Source: Flavobacterium silvisoli (GTDB taxonomy: Bacteria; Bacteroidota; Bacteroidia; Flavobacteriales; Flavobacteriaceae). From it: a DNA stretch of 64,000 nucleotides. Below, one piece after another: positions 16,991 through 25,791 of this stretch (the stretch's first letter is position 1; each line of letters starts with the position of its first letter). The translations under genes and the position numbers were made by a program. The notes beneath the pieces are model-generated. The model searched no databases and was not told the DNA's origin. It saw only the letters and a list, made by a program, of their open reading frames with translations. Location: NCBI RefSeq assembly GCF_004329815.1, contig NZ_SJPE01000009.1, positions 59,691-123,690 on the forward strand, in the 5' to 3' direction.

Positions 16991-18463
16991 ATGAAAAAAA
17001 CACTACTGTACTTAGTTCTATTTTTGGGATGTTTTACTGCCAACGCACAGTTTGATTGTGCTACTGATGCTGTCCCAATTATCGAGAACGGACTCGTATC
17101 TACCCCCAATACCATAGATGGGATTTACGCCGCAGGTTGTTTCAGCGATACAGTTGACAGCAACGGGGATCCCTTGTATGGAATATGGTATACCTTTACT
17201 CCCAATGCCAACGGAGAGGTGACCATCACCTCTAATTTACCACAGAACGTAATTCCGAACAGTACCGATACCCGGCTTAGTGTTTTTACCGGTAGCTGTT
17301 CCAATCTGATTTGTTATAAAAGCAATGACGATACCTCGAACACGGTCTATTTATCAACGCTTACTTTTCCGGTGTTGTCGGGGGTAACTTATTTCATTCA
17401 ATGGGACAGTTATTTTGATAATTCGGGCTTTGATTTCAATTTTACTTACACCCCTGTAAGTTGTTTAAAAGTTTATACGGTGAATGCCCCGACAAATTTG
17501 ACGGACACCACCGCTACCTTGCATTGGGAAGCTTCGTTGAGTAATCCTTCACAATATGAAATTGAATACGGAGTAGCCGGATTTACACCCGGTACCGGAA
17601 CGGTAGTGTCTTCGGGTACGAATTCGGTTATTTTAGCAGGTTTAGAAGCCGGAACCATTTACGATTATTACATCAGAAGTGGGTGTGATGATACTAATTT
17701 CAGTGCTTGGACACCGGTAAACAAATTAATCATGGCAAAAGGATGTCCGTATTACAGTGGTTTTGACACCGATGAGCAGTTTGCGGGCTGGACTTCGAGT
17801 GGCAACGGAAACGGAGCATACGGTTTAGGTACCTTATCCTCTCAATCACAGTCGCCTACTAAATTCTGGATTTTTAATACCGGAACTACCGGTGATATGG
17901 ACAATTGGCTGTTTACCCCGCCTTTGTTTTTACAAGCGGGTGAAGCCGTTACAGTATCCTTTTGGACCCGTTGTCTGACTTCCAGAAATTTGAGGCTAAC
18001 CGTTGGCTCTGATAATACGGCAGCAGCACAGAACACAGTAGTTTGGTCAAATTCTAATTTAATAAATAACACCTACACCCAAGTTTCGGCTCCGGTTTGG
18101 ACAGCGCCTCAAAGCGGAGTTTATTATTTTGCTTTTAATGATAAAACAGCGGCGGCGGCCACTGCCACTCTTCGTTTGGATACTGTTAATTTTTCTTCTA
18201 CTATGCTTGCCACTAATGGTCATGCTTTGACCAATGCGGTGGTTTATCCTAATCCGACTCATGAGGTATTTACGGTCTTGTCGCAAAGCAGTGTAGCAAT
18301 TGAAAACATTGAAATAATTGATTTAAACGGAAGAATTGTTAAAGTATTTACCCCTTCAGAGCAACAACAACAGTTTTCAGCATCTGATTTGGCTAAAGGA
18401 ATCTATATTTTGAAAATAAGCAGTAGAGAAGGGAAGACTACATGTAAAATGGTTAAAGATTAG
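16991..18463 (+). CDS. Secreted T9SS type A protein with fibronectin-III-like domain
   Basis: A 490-residue protein with a signal peptide (MKKTLLYLVLFLGCFTANAQ). Residues about 22-155 form a beta-rich domain with paired cysteines (CATDAVPI, SCSNLICYKSNDD). Residues about 158-245 form a fibronectin-III-like domain (APTNLTDTTATLHWEA ... YDYYIRSGC). Residues about 250-405 look like a carbohydrate-binding-type jelly roll. The C-terminal ~75 residues are a type A T9SS sorting domain (VVYPNPTHEVFTV ... IIDLNGRIVK ... GIYILKISSREGKT). The protein is therefore exported across the outer membrane by type IX secretion and attached or released. No catalytic motif is seen. It is a tandem paralogue of the next gene. 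Confidence 0.85.
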   Translation: MKKTLLYLVLFLGCFTANAQFDCATDAVPIIENGLVSTPNTIDGIYAAGCFSDTVDSNGDPLYGIWYTFTPNANGEVTITSNLPQNVIPNSTDTRLSVFTGSCSNLICYKSNDDTSNTVYLSTLTFPVLSGVTYFIQWDSYFDNSGFDFNFTYTPVSCLKVYTVNAPTNLTDTTATLHWEASLSNPSQYEIEYGVAGFTPGTGTVVSSGTNSVILAGLEAGTIYDYYIRSGCDDTNFSAWTPVNKLIMAKGCPYYSGFDTDEQFAGWTSSGNGNGAYGLGTLSSQSQSPTKFWIFNTGTTGDMDNWLFTPPLFLQAGEAVTVSFWTRCLTSRNLRLTVGSDNTAAAQNTVVWSNSNLINNTYTQVSAPVWTAPQSGVYYFAFNDKTAAAATATLRLDTVNFSSTMLATNGHALTNAVVYPNPTHEVFTVLSQSSVAIENIEIIDLNGRIVKVFTPSEQQQQFSASDLAKGIYILKISSREGKTTCKMVKD

Positions 18464-18631
18464 CTGAAAGACTGTAAGAAGGAGTAGCCAATTTTTAGAT
18501 TATTTTAAGGTTATTCGTATTAACTCAAGTCATTTTTTTTAAAAGATAAATCATTTTACCTTTTAGTAGTTTATAACAAGGTTAATTGGTAAAAAGTTAT
18601 CTAAATTTCTTTTATATTTAAAGAAGTTTAT

Positions 18632-18639
18632 TAAATTTG
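18632..18639 (+). promoter_or_regulatory. -7 promoter box (TAAATTTG) for the second T9SS protein
   Basis: An exact TAnnTTTG match 29 bases upstream of the ATG at 18668, inside a 204-base AT-rich gap. It indicates that the second paralogue has its own promoter. Confidence 0.5.
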
Positions 18640-18667
18640 ACCTTTAAATCAAAAAAAATATAATTTT

Positions 18668-20158
18668 ATGAAAAAACTATTACTTTCATGTTTTATGTTT
18701 GTTGTAGGTGTTAGCGCGTATTCTCAGGCAACTTGTGCCACTGCGGTTAACATTACAGCAAACGGGACTTTCACTTGTCCTACACTTACGGGTACTTATG
18801 TTGCATCTTGTTTGGCAAGTACAACAGGTATCAAAGCGATGTGGTGGAAATATACCCCTGCTTCTAATGGAGAGATGACAATTTCATCTAATTTAGCTGC
18901 CAACCCAGTTGCTACTACTGATACCAGAATTTCAGTTATGAAAGGAACTTGTGCTGCTTTGACTTGTGTAGATTCAAATGATGACGTTAATGAAGCTACT
19001 CAGGATTACAGATCTTCTATTACTGTTCCGGTAGCTGCAGGTACTACTTACTACATTCAGTGGGACAGCAGATGGTCAACAGCCGGTTTCCAATTCTCAT
19101 TTAACTTTACAGCAGCTTCTTGTATCCGTCCGGGTGCAGCTGATTTCTACTTACCGGATAGTTACACAACAAACTCTGCCAGTTTATATTGGAACAATGC
19201 CATCGGAGCTCCGTCATCGTACGACGTAGACTGGAGTATCAATAATACTGATGCTGCCGGTACAGGTACTATAGTTAACGTTCCAGCCGGTACTACAACT
19301 TACACGCAAGCAGATTTATCAGGTTTGCCGGATTCATTGAACTTCAGATATTTTGTAAGATCCAACTGTGGAGCTACTCAAAGTGCTTGGCAAGGTCCTT
19401 ACTACGGATATTTAGCAGTGCCACTTCCTTACTTCAATGATTTTGAAGATGATACTAAAAATTATACTGACGGATTTATTGGATTCACACCAATTTATAC
19501 ATCAGCTACTTCAACCCCGGCTAATTATGCTGACGGTGGAGCAGGTACATCAATGTATACAGCTAACAGTACTACCGCTGTTTCTAACAGATGGGCCTAT
19601 TCAAGAGCATTAGCATTGTCTGCAGGAGAGGAAGTTACAGTAAACTTCAAAACCCGTTTGTATGCTACGGCTACACCTGCTAACATGACTATGAATGTAA
19701 CTGTAGGTGCAGATCAAATCGCTTCTGCTCAGACTACTGTAATTGCAAATATCACAGCTTCTTCTGCCGCTGCTTATGAAGATCAAACAGCTACTTGGAC
19801 AGCTCCTGCTGACGGTATCTACTACATTGGATTTAACAATAATTCACCAGCCGGTGCACAAACATTTATGTTCTTCGATACTTTGGATATTTCTTCTGTA
19901 TTGTCAACAAAAAGCTTCTTAGCTTCTAAATTGAATGTATATCCAAATCCATCAAGCAACATTGTTAATGTTTCTAACGATGTAAATGCAATCATCAGCA
20001 CTATTGAAATGACAGATTTGAATGGTAGAGTTGTTAAAACTCAAAACATCAACGCTACTAACGGTCAGGTTTCAATTGCTGACTTAGCAACAGGTGTTTA
20101 CATGATGAGAATCAAAACAGACCAAGGTTCTGCAGTTAAAAAAGTGGTAAGACAATAA
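18668..20158 (+). CDS. Secreted T9SS type A protein, tandem paralogue
   Basis: A 496-residue protein with a signal peptide (ending VGVSAYSQA), the same N-terminal domain as its upstream neighbour (compare TDTRISVMKGTCAALTCVDSNDD), a central Ig/fibronectin-like domain and a jelly-roll-like region. The C-terminal sorting domain reads LNVYPNPSSNIVNVSN ... MTDLNGRVVKTQN ... GVYMMRIKTDQGSAVKKVV. Codon choice is narrower than in the neighbour (many GCT, ACT and GGT codons), which suggests high expression. A strong terminator follows directly. The function is unknown; an abundant surface or secreted structural protein is plausible. Confidence 0.85.
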   Translation: MKKLLLSCFMFVVGVSAYSQATCATAVNITANGTFTCPTLTGTYVASCLASTTGIKAMWWKYTPASNGEMTISSNLAANPVATTDTRISVMKGTCAALTCVDSNDDVNEATQDYRSSITVPVAAGTTYYIQWDSRWSTAGFQFSFNFTAASCIRPGAADFYLPDSYTTNSASLYWNNAIGAPSSYDVDWSINNTDAAGTGTIVNVPAGTTTYTQADLSGLPDSLNFRYFVRSNCGATQSAWQGPYYGYLAVPLPYFNDFEDDTKNYTDGFIGFTPIYTSATSTPANYADGGAGTSMYTANSTTAVSNRWAYSRALALSAGEEVTVNFKTRLYATATPANMTMNVTVGADQIASAQTTVIANITASSAAAYEDQTATWTAPADGIYYIGFNNNSPAGAQTFMFFDTLDISSVLSTKSFLASKLNVYPNPSSNIVNVSNDVNAIISTIEMTDLNGRVVKTQNINATNGQVSIADLATGVYMMRIKTDQGSAVKKVVRQ

Positions 20159-20180
20159 TTTATCCCTTTTTAGATATAGA

Positions 20181-20211
20181 AAAACGACTAAGGAAACTTA
20201 GTCGTTTTTTT
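20181..20211. terminator. Rho-independent terminator
   Basis: A perfect 12-bp stem AAAACGACTAAG / CTTAGTCGTTTT with a GAAA tetraloop, then a T run. It ends the second T9SS gene; because the A/T flanks are symmetric it can also serve the leftward gene that ends at 20210. Confidence 0.92.
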
Positions 20212-20632
20212 ATGTTAAAAATTTAGTTTTGTTTTCAGTGTCGGGTAAGATACAAGAGGTCTTTTGACCATACCATTTGTATCTGTTTTTGGCCACGTAA
20301 TCGTAAAGGGTATTGAGGAGCCCTTTGGGCAAAATTGAAAATACTCCGAATAAAATATAAATCCCTCCCAGTTCTTGCGCTATTCTTAAAACCGCCTGCG
20401 ACTTCAGGTAATAGGCTTTTCCGGGCTCGTACAGAACAAGGCTGTCAGTCTTTGTGGTGTCGACCCCAATGTGTGTCGTGATTTTTTTTCCTAAATCGGA
20501 TTGTAAAGAAACAAAGCGGAATACATCTTTTTTGTCGCGCTTAATGATAGACTGAACGGCTTTATCGCAAAGTAGACAAACTCCATCAAAGAGAATTATT
20601 TTTTTATCTTTTGGTAGTTCTTCCATTGTCAT
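20210..20632 (-). CDS. DCC-family thiol-disulfide oxidoreductase-like protein (DUF393)
   Basis: A 140-residue protein with the family-defining motif near its N-terminus, FDGVCLLCDKAVQ (C-x-x-C in DGVCxLC), a DLGKKI region in the middle and a C-terminal YDYVAKNRYKWYG stretch. Members are thioredoxin-fold-like proteins of uncertain redox role. The start may be the ATG at 20632 or the one at 20626; both are close behind the mutS2 stop codon, so the gene is likely cotranscribed with mutS2. Confidence 0.85.
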   Translation of the reverse strand: MTMEELPKDKKIILFDGVCLLCDKAVQSIIKRDKKDVFRFVSLQSDLGKKITTHIGVDTTKTDSLVLYEPGKAYYLKSQAVLRIAQELGGIYILFGVFSILPKGLLNTLYDYVAKNRYKWYGQKTSCILPDTENKTKFLT

Positions 20633-20638
20633 GAGGGA

Positions 20639-22807
20639 TTACTTTGCCTGTACAAATTCTAAAGTGTCCAAACTTACCGTAGAAGTAAAAATTCCATAGT
20701 TGACCACTGCCTTGTTTTTTTCAATTTTATCAATAGTCCCTACTGATTTTCCATCTGTCATGCGAACCCGATCGCCAACTTTTAAAACTACTTTTGGTTT
20801 TTCGGCCTCCTGTTTTTGGGCTTTGGCTTTCTTTTCTTTTTTGACCTTTCGGATTTCTTCTACTTTTATTTTGACTTCTTCAATGACTTTTTTCTGAATG
20901 ATCTCTTTCTCTTTTTTCTCTTTGACAGTGGCTTTTTTACGCTTAGAATTTTCGATTTCCACCATTTTTAAGAATTCGCCGATTAATGCTTTTTTGTCTT
21001 TGTTGTTGAAATACTTCTCCGAAATATCATCTAATTTTTGTCCCATATAAATCAGGCGTTGATTGGCATCGTACAGTTCCTGATAGCGTTCCAGTTTTTC
21101 CTGTATTTTTTCGTTGATGGTTTCCATTCTTTTGCTTTCCTCTCGGGCTTTGCTTTCTTCTTCTTTCAGAATTTGAGAGGTTTTTTCCAATTTGGAGCGC
21201 TCTTTTTGCAGGGTAGCAATTGTTTTGTCAAAACGCACTTTACCACCTTCAATTTTCTTCTTGGCTCTGTTGATTAATCCGTAAGGGATTCCGTTTTTTT
21301 GTGCCACCTCAAAGGTGAAAGAACTACCGGCCTGACCTAGAATTAGTTTGTACATCGGTTCGAGTGACTTTTCGTCAAAAAGCATGTTGGCATTGCTGGC
21401 ACATGGGAGTTCATTGGCCAAAATTTTCAAGTTAGAATAATGGGTCGTGATGATGCCAAAAGCTTCGCGATGGTAAAACTCTTCCAGAAATGTTTCTGCC
21501 AGGGCTCCGCCCAACTCGGGATCTGAACCGGTACCGAATTCATCAATCAGGAATAAGGTTTTGGCATTGCATTTCTTTAAAAAATAATTCATGTTTTTCA
21601 ATCGATAACTATAGGTGCTCAGGTGATTTTCTATCGATTGATTATCGCCAATATCGGTCAGTATCCTATCGAACAGAAATGTCTCACTGCGCTCGTGTAC
21701 CGGTATCAGGATACCTGATTGCAGCATGAGTTGTAACAAGCCTACGGTTTTTAACGAAATTGTTTTTCCGCCGGCATTGGGTCCCGAAATGACTATAATC
21801 CGGTTTTGATTGCTGAGCTCTATGGTTTGCGGAAATGTTTTTTCTTTCTTTTCGCTATTGTTTAAAAACAGGATAGGATGAAAGGCATCTCTGAAATATA
21901 ACCGTTTTTCTTCGATGATATTGGGTAAAATGGCGTTTATTTTATGTGCATATTTGGCTTTTGCCGCCACTACATCCACATCACTTAGAAAATCCTGATA
22001 CTGTTTGAGCAAGTCGGTGTACGGTCTTATTTCGTTGGAGAGTTTCTTTAGGATTCGGGTTATCTCCTCGCGTTCTTCGTATTCCAGATTATTTAATTCA
22101 CGCGAATAGCGCAATGTTGCCTCGGGTTCTATATAGGCAATGCTTCCGGTTTTGGAACTGCCCAGAATACTCCCTTTTACTTTTCTTCGATACATAGCCA
22201 AAACCGCTAACACCCTTCGGTTTTCAACGATGCTTTCTTTTATTTCATCCAAATATCCCAGCCCGTTGTACTGACTCAAAGCCTGCCCGAAACTTTGGTT
22301 GACTTTACCTCGCACCAAATTCATGTCGCGACGGATGTTAATCAAATCAGGAGAGGCATTGTCTTTTATTTCGCCGTATTTATCGATTACCTCGTCAATT
22401 TTTTGGATGAGGAATTTGGTGTATTCCACTTGGTTCGCCCTGGCGTTCAATTTGGGATAATAATCCGCAAATTTTTTCAGGAACAACAGCAATACATTTA
22501 CCGTCTCCGAAAGAGTGGCTATTTTTCTGAAACTGCCTACTTCTAAAAAGCTGTCTTCAATTGCCAGAAATTTGATGTCGTTGGTAATGGAATCGAAACC
22601 GTGGTTAGGAATAGCATTGTTGTTGGTAAAGGATGAAAGGTATTCAGAAGTTTGCAACAGCACTTCCATCAACTGTTCTTTGTTCTTAAAAGGCGTTATT
22701 TCCAACGCTTTTTGTTTGCCTATTTCAGTATTGCATCGGTCTGAAATGGTTTGCAAAACGGTATTGAACTCTAAATCCTGTAGTGTTTTATCTGTAATCG
22801 AAATCAT
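20639..22807 (-). CDS. MutS2-family DNA-binding ATPase without Smr domain
   Basis: A 722-residue MutS2 protein, a clamp-like ATPase that acts on recombination intermediates or collided ribosomes rather than on mismatches. The Walker A motif GPNAGGKT lies near residue 342 and the Walker B region LFLIDEFGTGSDPELGG follows. A long coiled coil (about 520-640) and a Lys/Glu-rich linker lead to a short KOW-like tail, VGDRVRMTDGKSVGTIDKIE. The C-terminal Smr nuclease domain of Bacillus MutS2 is absent, and the protein stops soon after the KOW-like segment. It has its own promoter, divergent from ung. Confidence 0.9.
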   Translation of the reverse strand: MISITDKTLQDLEFNTVLQTISDRCNTEIGKQKALEITPFKNKEQLMEVLLQTSEYLSSFTNNNAIPNHGFDSITNDIKFLAIEDSFLEVGSFRKIATLSETVNVLLLFLKKFADYYPKLNARANQVEYTKFLIQKIDEVIDKYGEIKDNASPDLINIRRDMNLVRGKVNQSFGQALSQYNGLGYLDEIKESIVENRRVLAVLAMYRRKVKGSILGSSKTGSIAYIEPEATLRYSRELNNLEYEEREEITRILKKLSNEIRPYTDLLKQYQDFLSDVDVVAAKAKYAHKINAILPNIIEEKRLYFRDAFHPILFLNNSEKKEKTFPQTIELSNQNRIIVISGPNAGGKTISLKTVGLLQLMLQSGILIPVHERSETFLFDRILTDIGDNQSIENHLSTYSYRLKNMNYFLKKCNAKTLFLIDEFGTGSDPELGGALAETFLEEFYHREAFGIITTHYSNLKILANELPCASNANMLFDEKSLEPMYKLILGQAGSSFTFEVAQKNGIPYGLINRAKKKIEGGKVRFDKTIATLQKERSKLEKTSQILKEEESKAREESKRMETINEKIQEKLERYQELYDANQRLIYMGQKLDDISEKYFNNKDKKALIGEFLKMVEIENSKRKKATVKEKKEKEIIQKKVIEEVKIKVEEIRKVKKEKKAKAQKQEAEKPKVVLKVGDRVRMTDGKSVGTIDKIEKNKAVVNYGIFTSTVSLDTLEFVQAK

Positions 22808-22826
22808 TAAATCGCTGTCTTTGGTT

Positions 22827-22858
22827 CAAAGTTACAAAGGATAAAATCCATATTGCAA
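22827..22858 (-). promoter_or_regulatory. Bacteroidota-type promoter for mutS2
   Basis: On the minus strand, TTG (22858-22856), a 21-base spacer and the -7 box TAACTTTG (22834-22827), 20 bases upstream of the mutS2 start. Both elements match the consensus. Confidence 0.6.
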
Positions 22859-22868
22859 GAGAAAATGT

Positions 22869-22876
22869 TATTTTTG
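22869..22876 (+). promoter_or_regulatory. -7 promoter box (TATTTTTG) for ung
   Basis: An exact TAnnTTTG match 14 bases before the ung ATG. The only nearby TTG (22853-22855) gives a rather short 13-base spacer, so the -33 element is doubtful. Confidence 0.4.
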
Positions 22877-22890
22877 ATAAAATTTCAGTT

Positions 22891-23556
22891 ATGTTCGTCA
22901 AAATTGATTCTTCTTGGCGCCAAGTGCTTTCGGCAGAGTTTGAAAAGCCCTATTTTGAAGCGCTCACCGCTTTTGTGAAAAATGAATATGCTACGAAGAC
23001 TTGTTTCCCGAAAGACAGCCAAATTTTTTCGGCTTTCGATCATTGTAGTTTTGATGAAGTCAAAGTGGTGATTATAGGACAGGATCCGTATCACGGTTTG
23101 GGGCAGGCTAACGGGTTATGCTTTTCGGTGAATGACGGGGTGGCTTTTCCGCCTTCGTTGATTAATATTTTCAAAGAAATTCAAGCCGATTTGCAAAAGG
23201 ATTTTCCGCTGAGCGGTAATTTAGAGCGATGGGCCGATCAGGGTGTTTTATTGCTCAATGCCACCTTAACGGTAAGGCAGGGAGAAGCCGGGAGCCACCA
23301 AAACAAAGGATGGGAAACTTTTACGGATGCGGTTATTCAGAAAATCTCAGATGAAAAAGAGCATGTTGTATTCCTGTTGTGGGGCGGTTTCGCCAAAAAG
23401 AAAGGAGCAAAAATAGATCGTCATAAGCATCATGTACTCGAAACAGGGCATCCGTCTCCGTTGAGTGCCAATCGCGGATTGTGGTTTGGAAACAAACATT
23501 TCAGCAAAACTAACGTTTATCTAGAAAGTTTAGGAAAGACCGGAATTGACTGGTAA
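22891..23556 (+). CDS. ung: Uracil-DNA glycosylase
   Basis: Removes uracil from DNA as the first step of base excision repair. The 221-residue protein has the family 1 signature GQDPYHGLGQANGLCFSV (catalytic Asp in QDPYH), the LLLNATLTV segment and the minor-groove loop HPSPLSANRG. Length and N-terminal region match family UNG. It is divergent from mutS2, so two DNA-maintenance genes share one 83-base regulatory gap. Confidence 0.96.
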   Translation: MFVKIDSSWRQVLSAEFEKPYFEALTAFVKNEYATKTCFPKDSQIFSAFDHCSFDEVKVVIIGQDPYHGLGQANGLCFSVNDGVAFPPSLINIFKEIQADLQKDFPLSGNLERWADQGVLLLNATLTVRQGEAGSHQNKGWETFTDAVIQKISDEKEHVVFLLWGGFAKKKGAKIDRHKHHVLETGHPSPLSANRGLWFGNKHFSKTNVYLESLGKTGIDW

Positions 23557-23558
23557 AA

Positions 23559-23589
23559 AAAAATCCATAGCTGCGGACTATGGATTTTT
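23559..23589. terminator. Bidirectional rho-independent terminator
   Basis: A stem AAAAATCCATAG (23559-23570) with CTATGGATTTTT (23578-23589) lies between convergent genes, just after the ung stop and 20 bases from the end of the leftward lipoprotein gene. Confidence 0.88.
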
Positions 23590-23608
23590 CTGAAATTACT
23601 TCGAAGGT

Positions 23609-24190
23609 TTAATTCACCGTAAAATTGTAATATCCTTCACTGTCTATTCCTGCCAATAATGAATTGATTTTTATAGTCAAACGTTTGGCCGGACTTAAAG
23701 AGCGAATTTCAACTTCGGTAGTTGAATCGCTATTGTACCCATAGCTCAGGCGGTACGTTCCCGCGCTCAGTAACGGAAAACCAACATTGTATTCGTAAGT
23801 TTCATCGGTGCTGTTATAAACGCAAATTCCGTTGACGAATGAACCGTTTTCTGCCTGTCCTTTTACAACATCCAACAAATTATTATTTACAAAAACCGTT
23901 TCCCAAGTAGCAGCAGCAACTTGTTTTTCGATGACATACGAAAAAGTAAAGGCAGTAGCACCGGTCGTTTTATATAAGTCGAGTAGCTTACCGTTTTCAT
24001 CCTGATATCGCGAAAAATCAGCCGTTACATATAATTTTTCACCTACCGTGTAGTTTGAAGTGTGGGGTGCTATGCTTACCAGGTGTGGCACATTAACATA
24101 AACGGTGCTGTAAAATCCGTCATCATTGGTGTCACAGTTAGACAATAGTAACGCCACAGCGACCAGCAATATGTATTTTATTTTTTTCAT
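23609..24190 (-). CDS. Lipoprotein of unknown function
   Basis: A 193-residue protein with a lipobox (LLLSNCDTND, predicted lipidated C19). The mature part is beta-rich with several Thr/Tyr-rich strands (YKTTGATAFTFSYVIE, GTYRLSYGYNSDSTTEVEI), as in Ig-like or transthyretin-like modules. There is no catalytic motif and I do not recognise the family. It starts 11 bases after the stop of the upstream barrel gene on the same strand, which suggests a two-gene surface unit of barrel plus lipoprotein. Confidence 0.75.
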   Translation of the reverse strand: MKKIKYILLVAVALLLSNCDTNDDGFYSTVYVNVPHLVSIAPHTSNYTVGEKLYVTADFSRYQDENGKLLDLYKTTGATAFTFSYVIEKQVAAATWETVFVNNNLLDVVKGQAENGSFVNGICVYNSTDETYEYNVGFPLLSAGTYRLSYGYNSDSTTEVEIRSLSPAKRLTIKINSLLAGIDSEGYYNFTVN

Positions 24191-24201
24191 GCGTTGTATT
24201 A

Positions 24202-24771
24202 TTAAAAGCGATAACCTAAATTAAGACCTACTCTTGAAATTACGTCGGGACTTTTGGCTTTGTTGGTGAGGTTGGAACCAAATCCTACTAAGAATTCCAG
24301 GGCAATACTGTCTTTGAAATACATTTTGTAACCTAAACTGCCTCCCAAAGCAAAATCGGTATATTTTGTTTTTTGAGTGGTATAATAACCGATGCCGTTT
24401 TCGTCTTCAAGTCGGATGATTTCTTTGTAATCGCCTCCGTTATAGGAACCGAATAGTTCGGCAAAATAATATCTTGATTTACTTTTGGAAAGAGCGTACC
24501 GAACGTAAGGATTGAATTCGAATTTGGGAAGGTTGTTACGGTAACCGTTGTCAAAATCATCGTTGAGCTTGGAACTGTTGGAAAAGTTGATGTTGAATCC
24601 GGTTGAAAAATCTCCGTCAAAAAAGCGCTCATAACTCAGGCTGGCTTTAGAGTAAACAACAGCCGAAAGTACGTCTGCGCGAAACTCATTCTTTTTACCG
24701 GCTATGACTGAATTTTGTTGTGCCTGCGACAACAGTGAAAACAACAGTACAAGGCTGAATAGTTTTTTCAT
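24202..24771 (-). CDS. Outer-membrane beta-barrel protein
   Basis: A 189-residue protein with a signal peptide (MKKLFSLVLLFSLLSQAQQ). The mature part has alternating amphipathic strands, such as KASLSYERFFDGDFSTGFNI, FNPYVRYALSKSKSRYYFAE and FALGGSLGYKMYF, and ends GLNLGYRF with a C-terminal Phe. This is characteristic of small barrels of the OmpW/DUF3575 kind. It is cotranscribed with the lipoprotein that follows. The role is unknown. Confidence 0.8.
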   Translation of the reverse strand: MKKLFSLVLLFSLLSQAQQNSVIAGKKNEFRADVLSAVVYSKASLSYERFFDGDFSTGFNINFSNSSKLNDDFDNGYRNNLPKFEFNPYVRYALSKSKSRYYFAELFGSYNGGDYKEIIRLEDENGIGYYTTQKTKYTDFALGGSLGYKMYFKDSIALEFLVGFGSNLTNKAKSPDVISRVGLNLGYRF

Positions 24772-24841
24772 TAAAATCTGGTTTATTTTAAACGAATATA
24801 AGAAATAAAACTATTGCCGGTTATTAATTCCGTTGAAGAAT

Positions 24842-25774
24842 TTAATCTAGGGTAAGGGCTCCCAGTATTTCTTCGTGCATGAATGGCCCTCCCGGATATT
24901 TGGCGGTATAGTCAAGATTTAACCAAATTTTTCCCCGCTCATCAATGTGGTAGTGGATTTTTTTTCCTTTACTTTCCACCGGAAACAATATTTTTTTAAT
25001 GGCATAGTTGATACGCTCCAAGTCTTTTTTAGTACCGATATACAATTCCGGATAGATGTGTCCTTTGGTGTGAATCAGTCTGGTTGTACCGCCAATTGAT
25101 TTGATGCAGGCAGCCATCAAAACGGAATGGTCATCACAATCGCCTGAGAGGTATTTTAGCGATTCGGTGGCTTTGGCGATGTAATCGTGTCCTTTAGGGT
25201 CGCTGACGTAATTCCAGCGGCTGTTGATTTCTTTAAAAATGGCAAAGGATTGTATAAGAGTCCAATCGTCATTATAGCCCTTGATGTGTTTGAAATGCTT
25301 GTTGATGGCCATGATGGCAAAGTCGCGTACTCTAGGGTTTTGGTATTCTACTGCACTCAGAATTTTTGATTTATTCGGAAAAGGCAATAATTTGGAAATG
25401 ATGATGTCTTGCGGATAGGGGTCATCGTTCATGGTGTAAATCATAGAGCGATAGTCTTCAAATACCGTTTGAAAACCATAATCGCCAAATAAAGTCCCCT
25501 TGATTAGAAAAATGAAGTAGAGAATGACCGATATTAAGGTAATTCTTCTCATGGCTCTCAAAATCAATTGAAATACTATGAGGATGAGAATGAAGAGGAG
25601 AATCCTGTCGATGTGGTGTGCCCAATCGAGGGTAATCAGGTTTTGGTGGGCTATGATGAAAACCGGTATGGTAATCAGGATATTCAGTACAAAAATGATA
25701 ATCAAATCCCACGGACTTTTTATCCTGAATTTTTCTTTCAGTTGCTGATAAGTAAGCTTTCCTAATGTTATCAT
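24842..25774 (-). CDS. Membrane protein with transglutaminase-like domain
   Basis: A 310-residue protein with three hydrophobic segments in the first 110 residues (WDLIIIFVLNILITIPVFII and two more), then a soluble domain with a transglutaminase-like core. The likely Cys is in YLSGDCDDHSVLMAA, with a His in LIHTKGHIYPELYIG and an Asp further on (WLNLDYTAKYPGG). The fold may act as a cysteine protease or be a substrate-binding relic. The strand LSGDCDDHS is typical of bacterial transglutaminase-like proteins. It starts 17 bases downstream of the stop of the binding-protein gene on the same strand. Its role is unknown. Confidence 0.82.
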   Translation of the reverse strand: MITLGKLTYQQLKEKFRIKSPWDLIIIFVLNILITIPVFIIAHQNLITLDWAHHIDRILLFILILIVFQLILRAMRRITLISVILYFIFLIKGTLFGDYGFQTVFEDYRSMIYTMNDDPYPQDIIISKLLPFPNKSKILSAVEYQNPRVRDFAIMAINKHFKHIKGYNDDWTLIQSFAIFKEINSRWNYVSDPKGHDYIAKATESLKYLSGDCDDHSVLMAACIKSIGGTTRLIHTKGHIYPELYIGTKKDLERINYAIKKILFPVESKGKKIHYHIDERGKIWLNLDYTAKYPGGPFMHEEILGALTLD

Positions 25775-25791
25775 AGTACTGATAATAAAAG

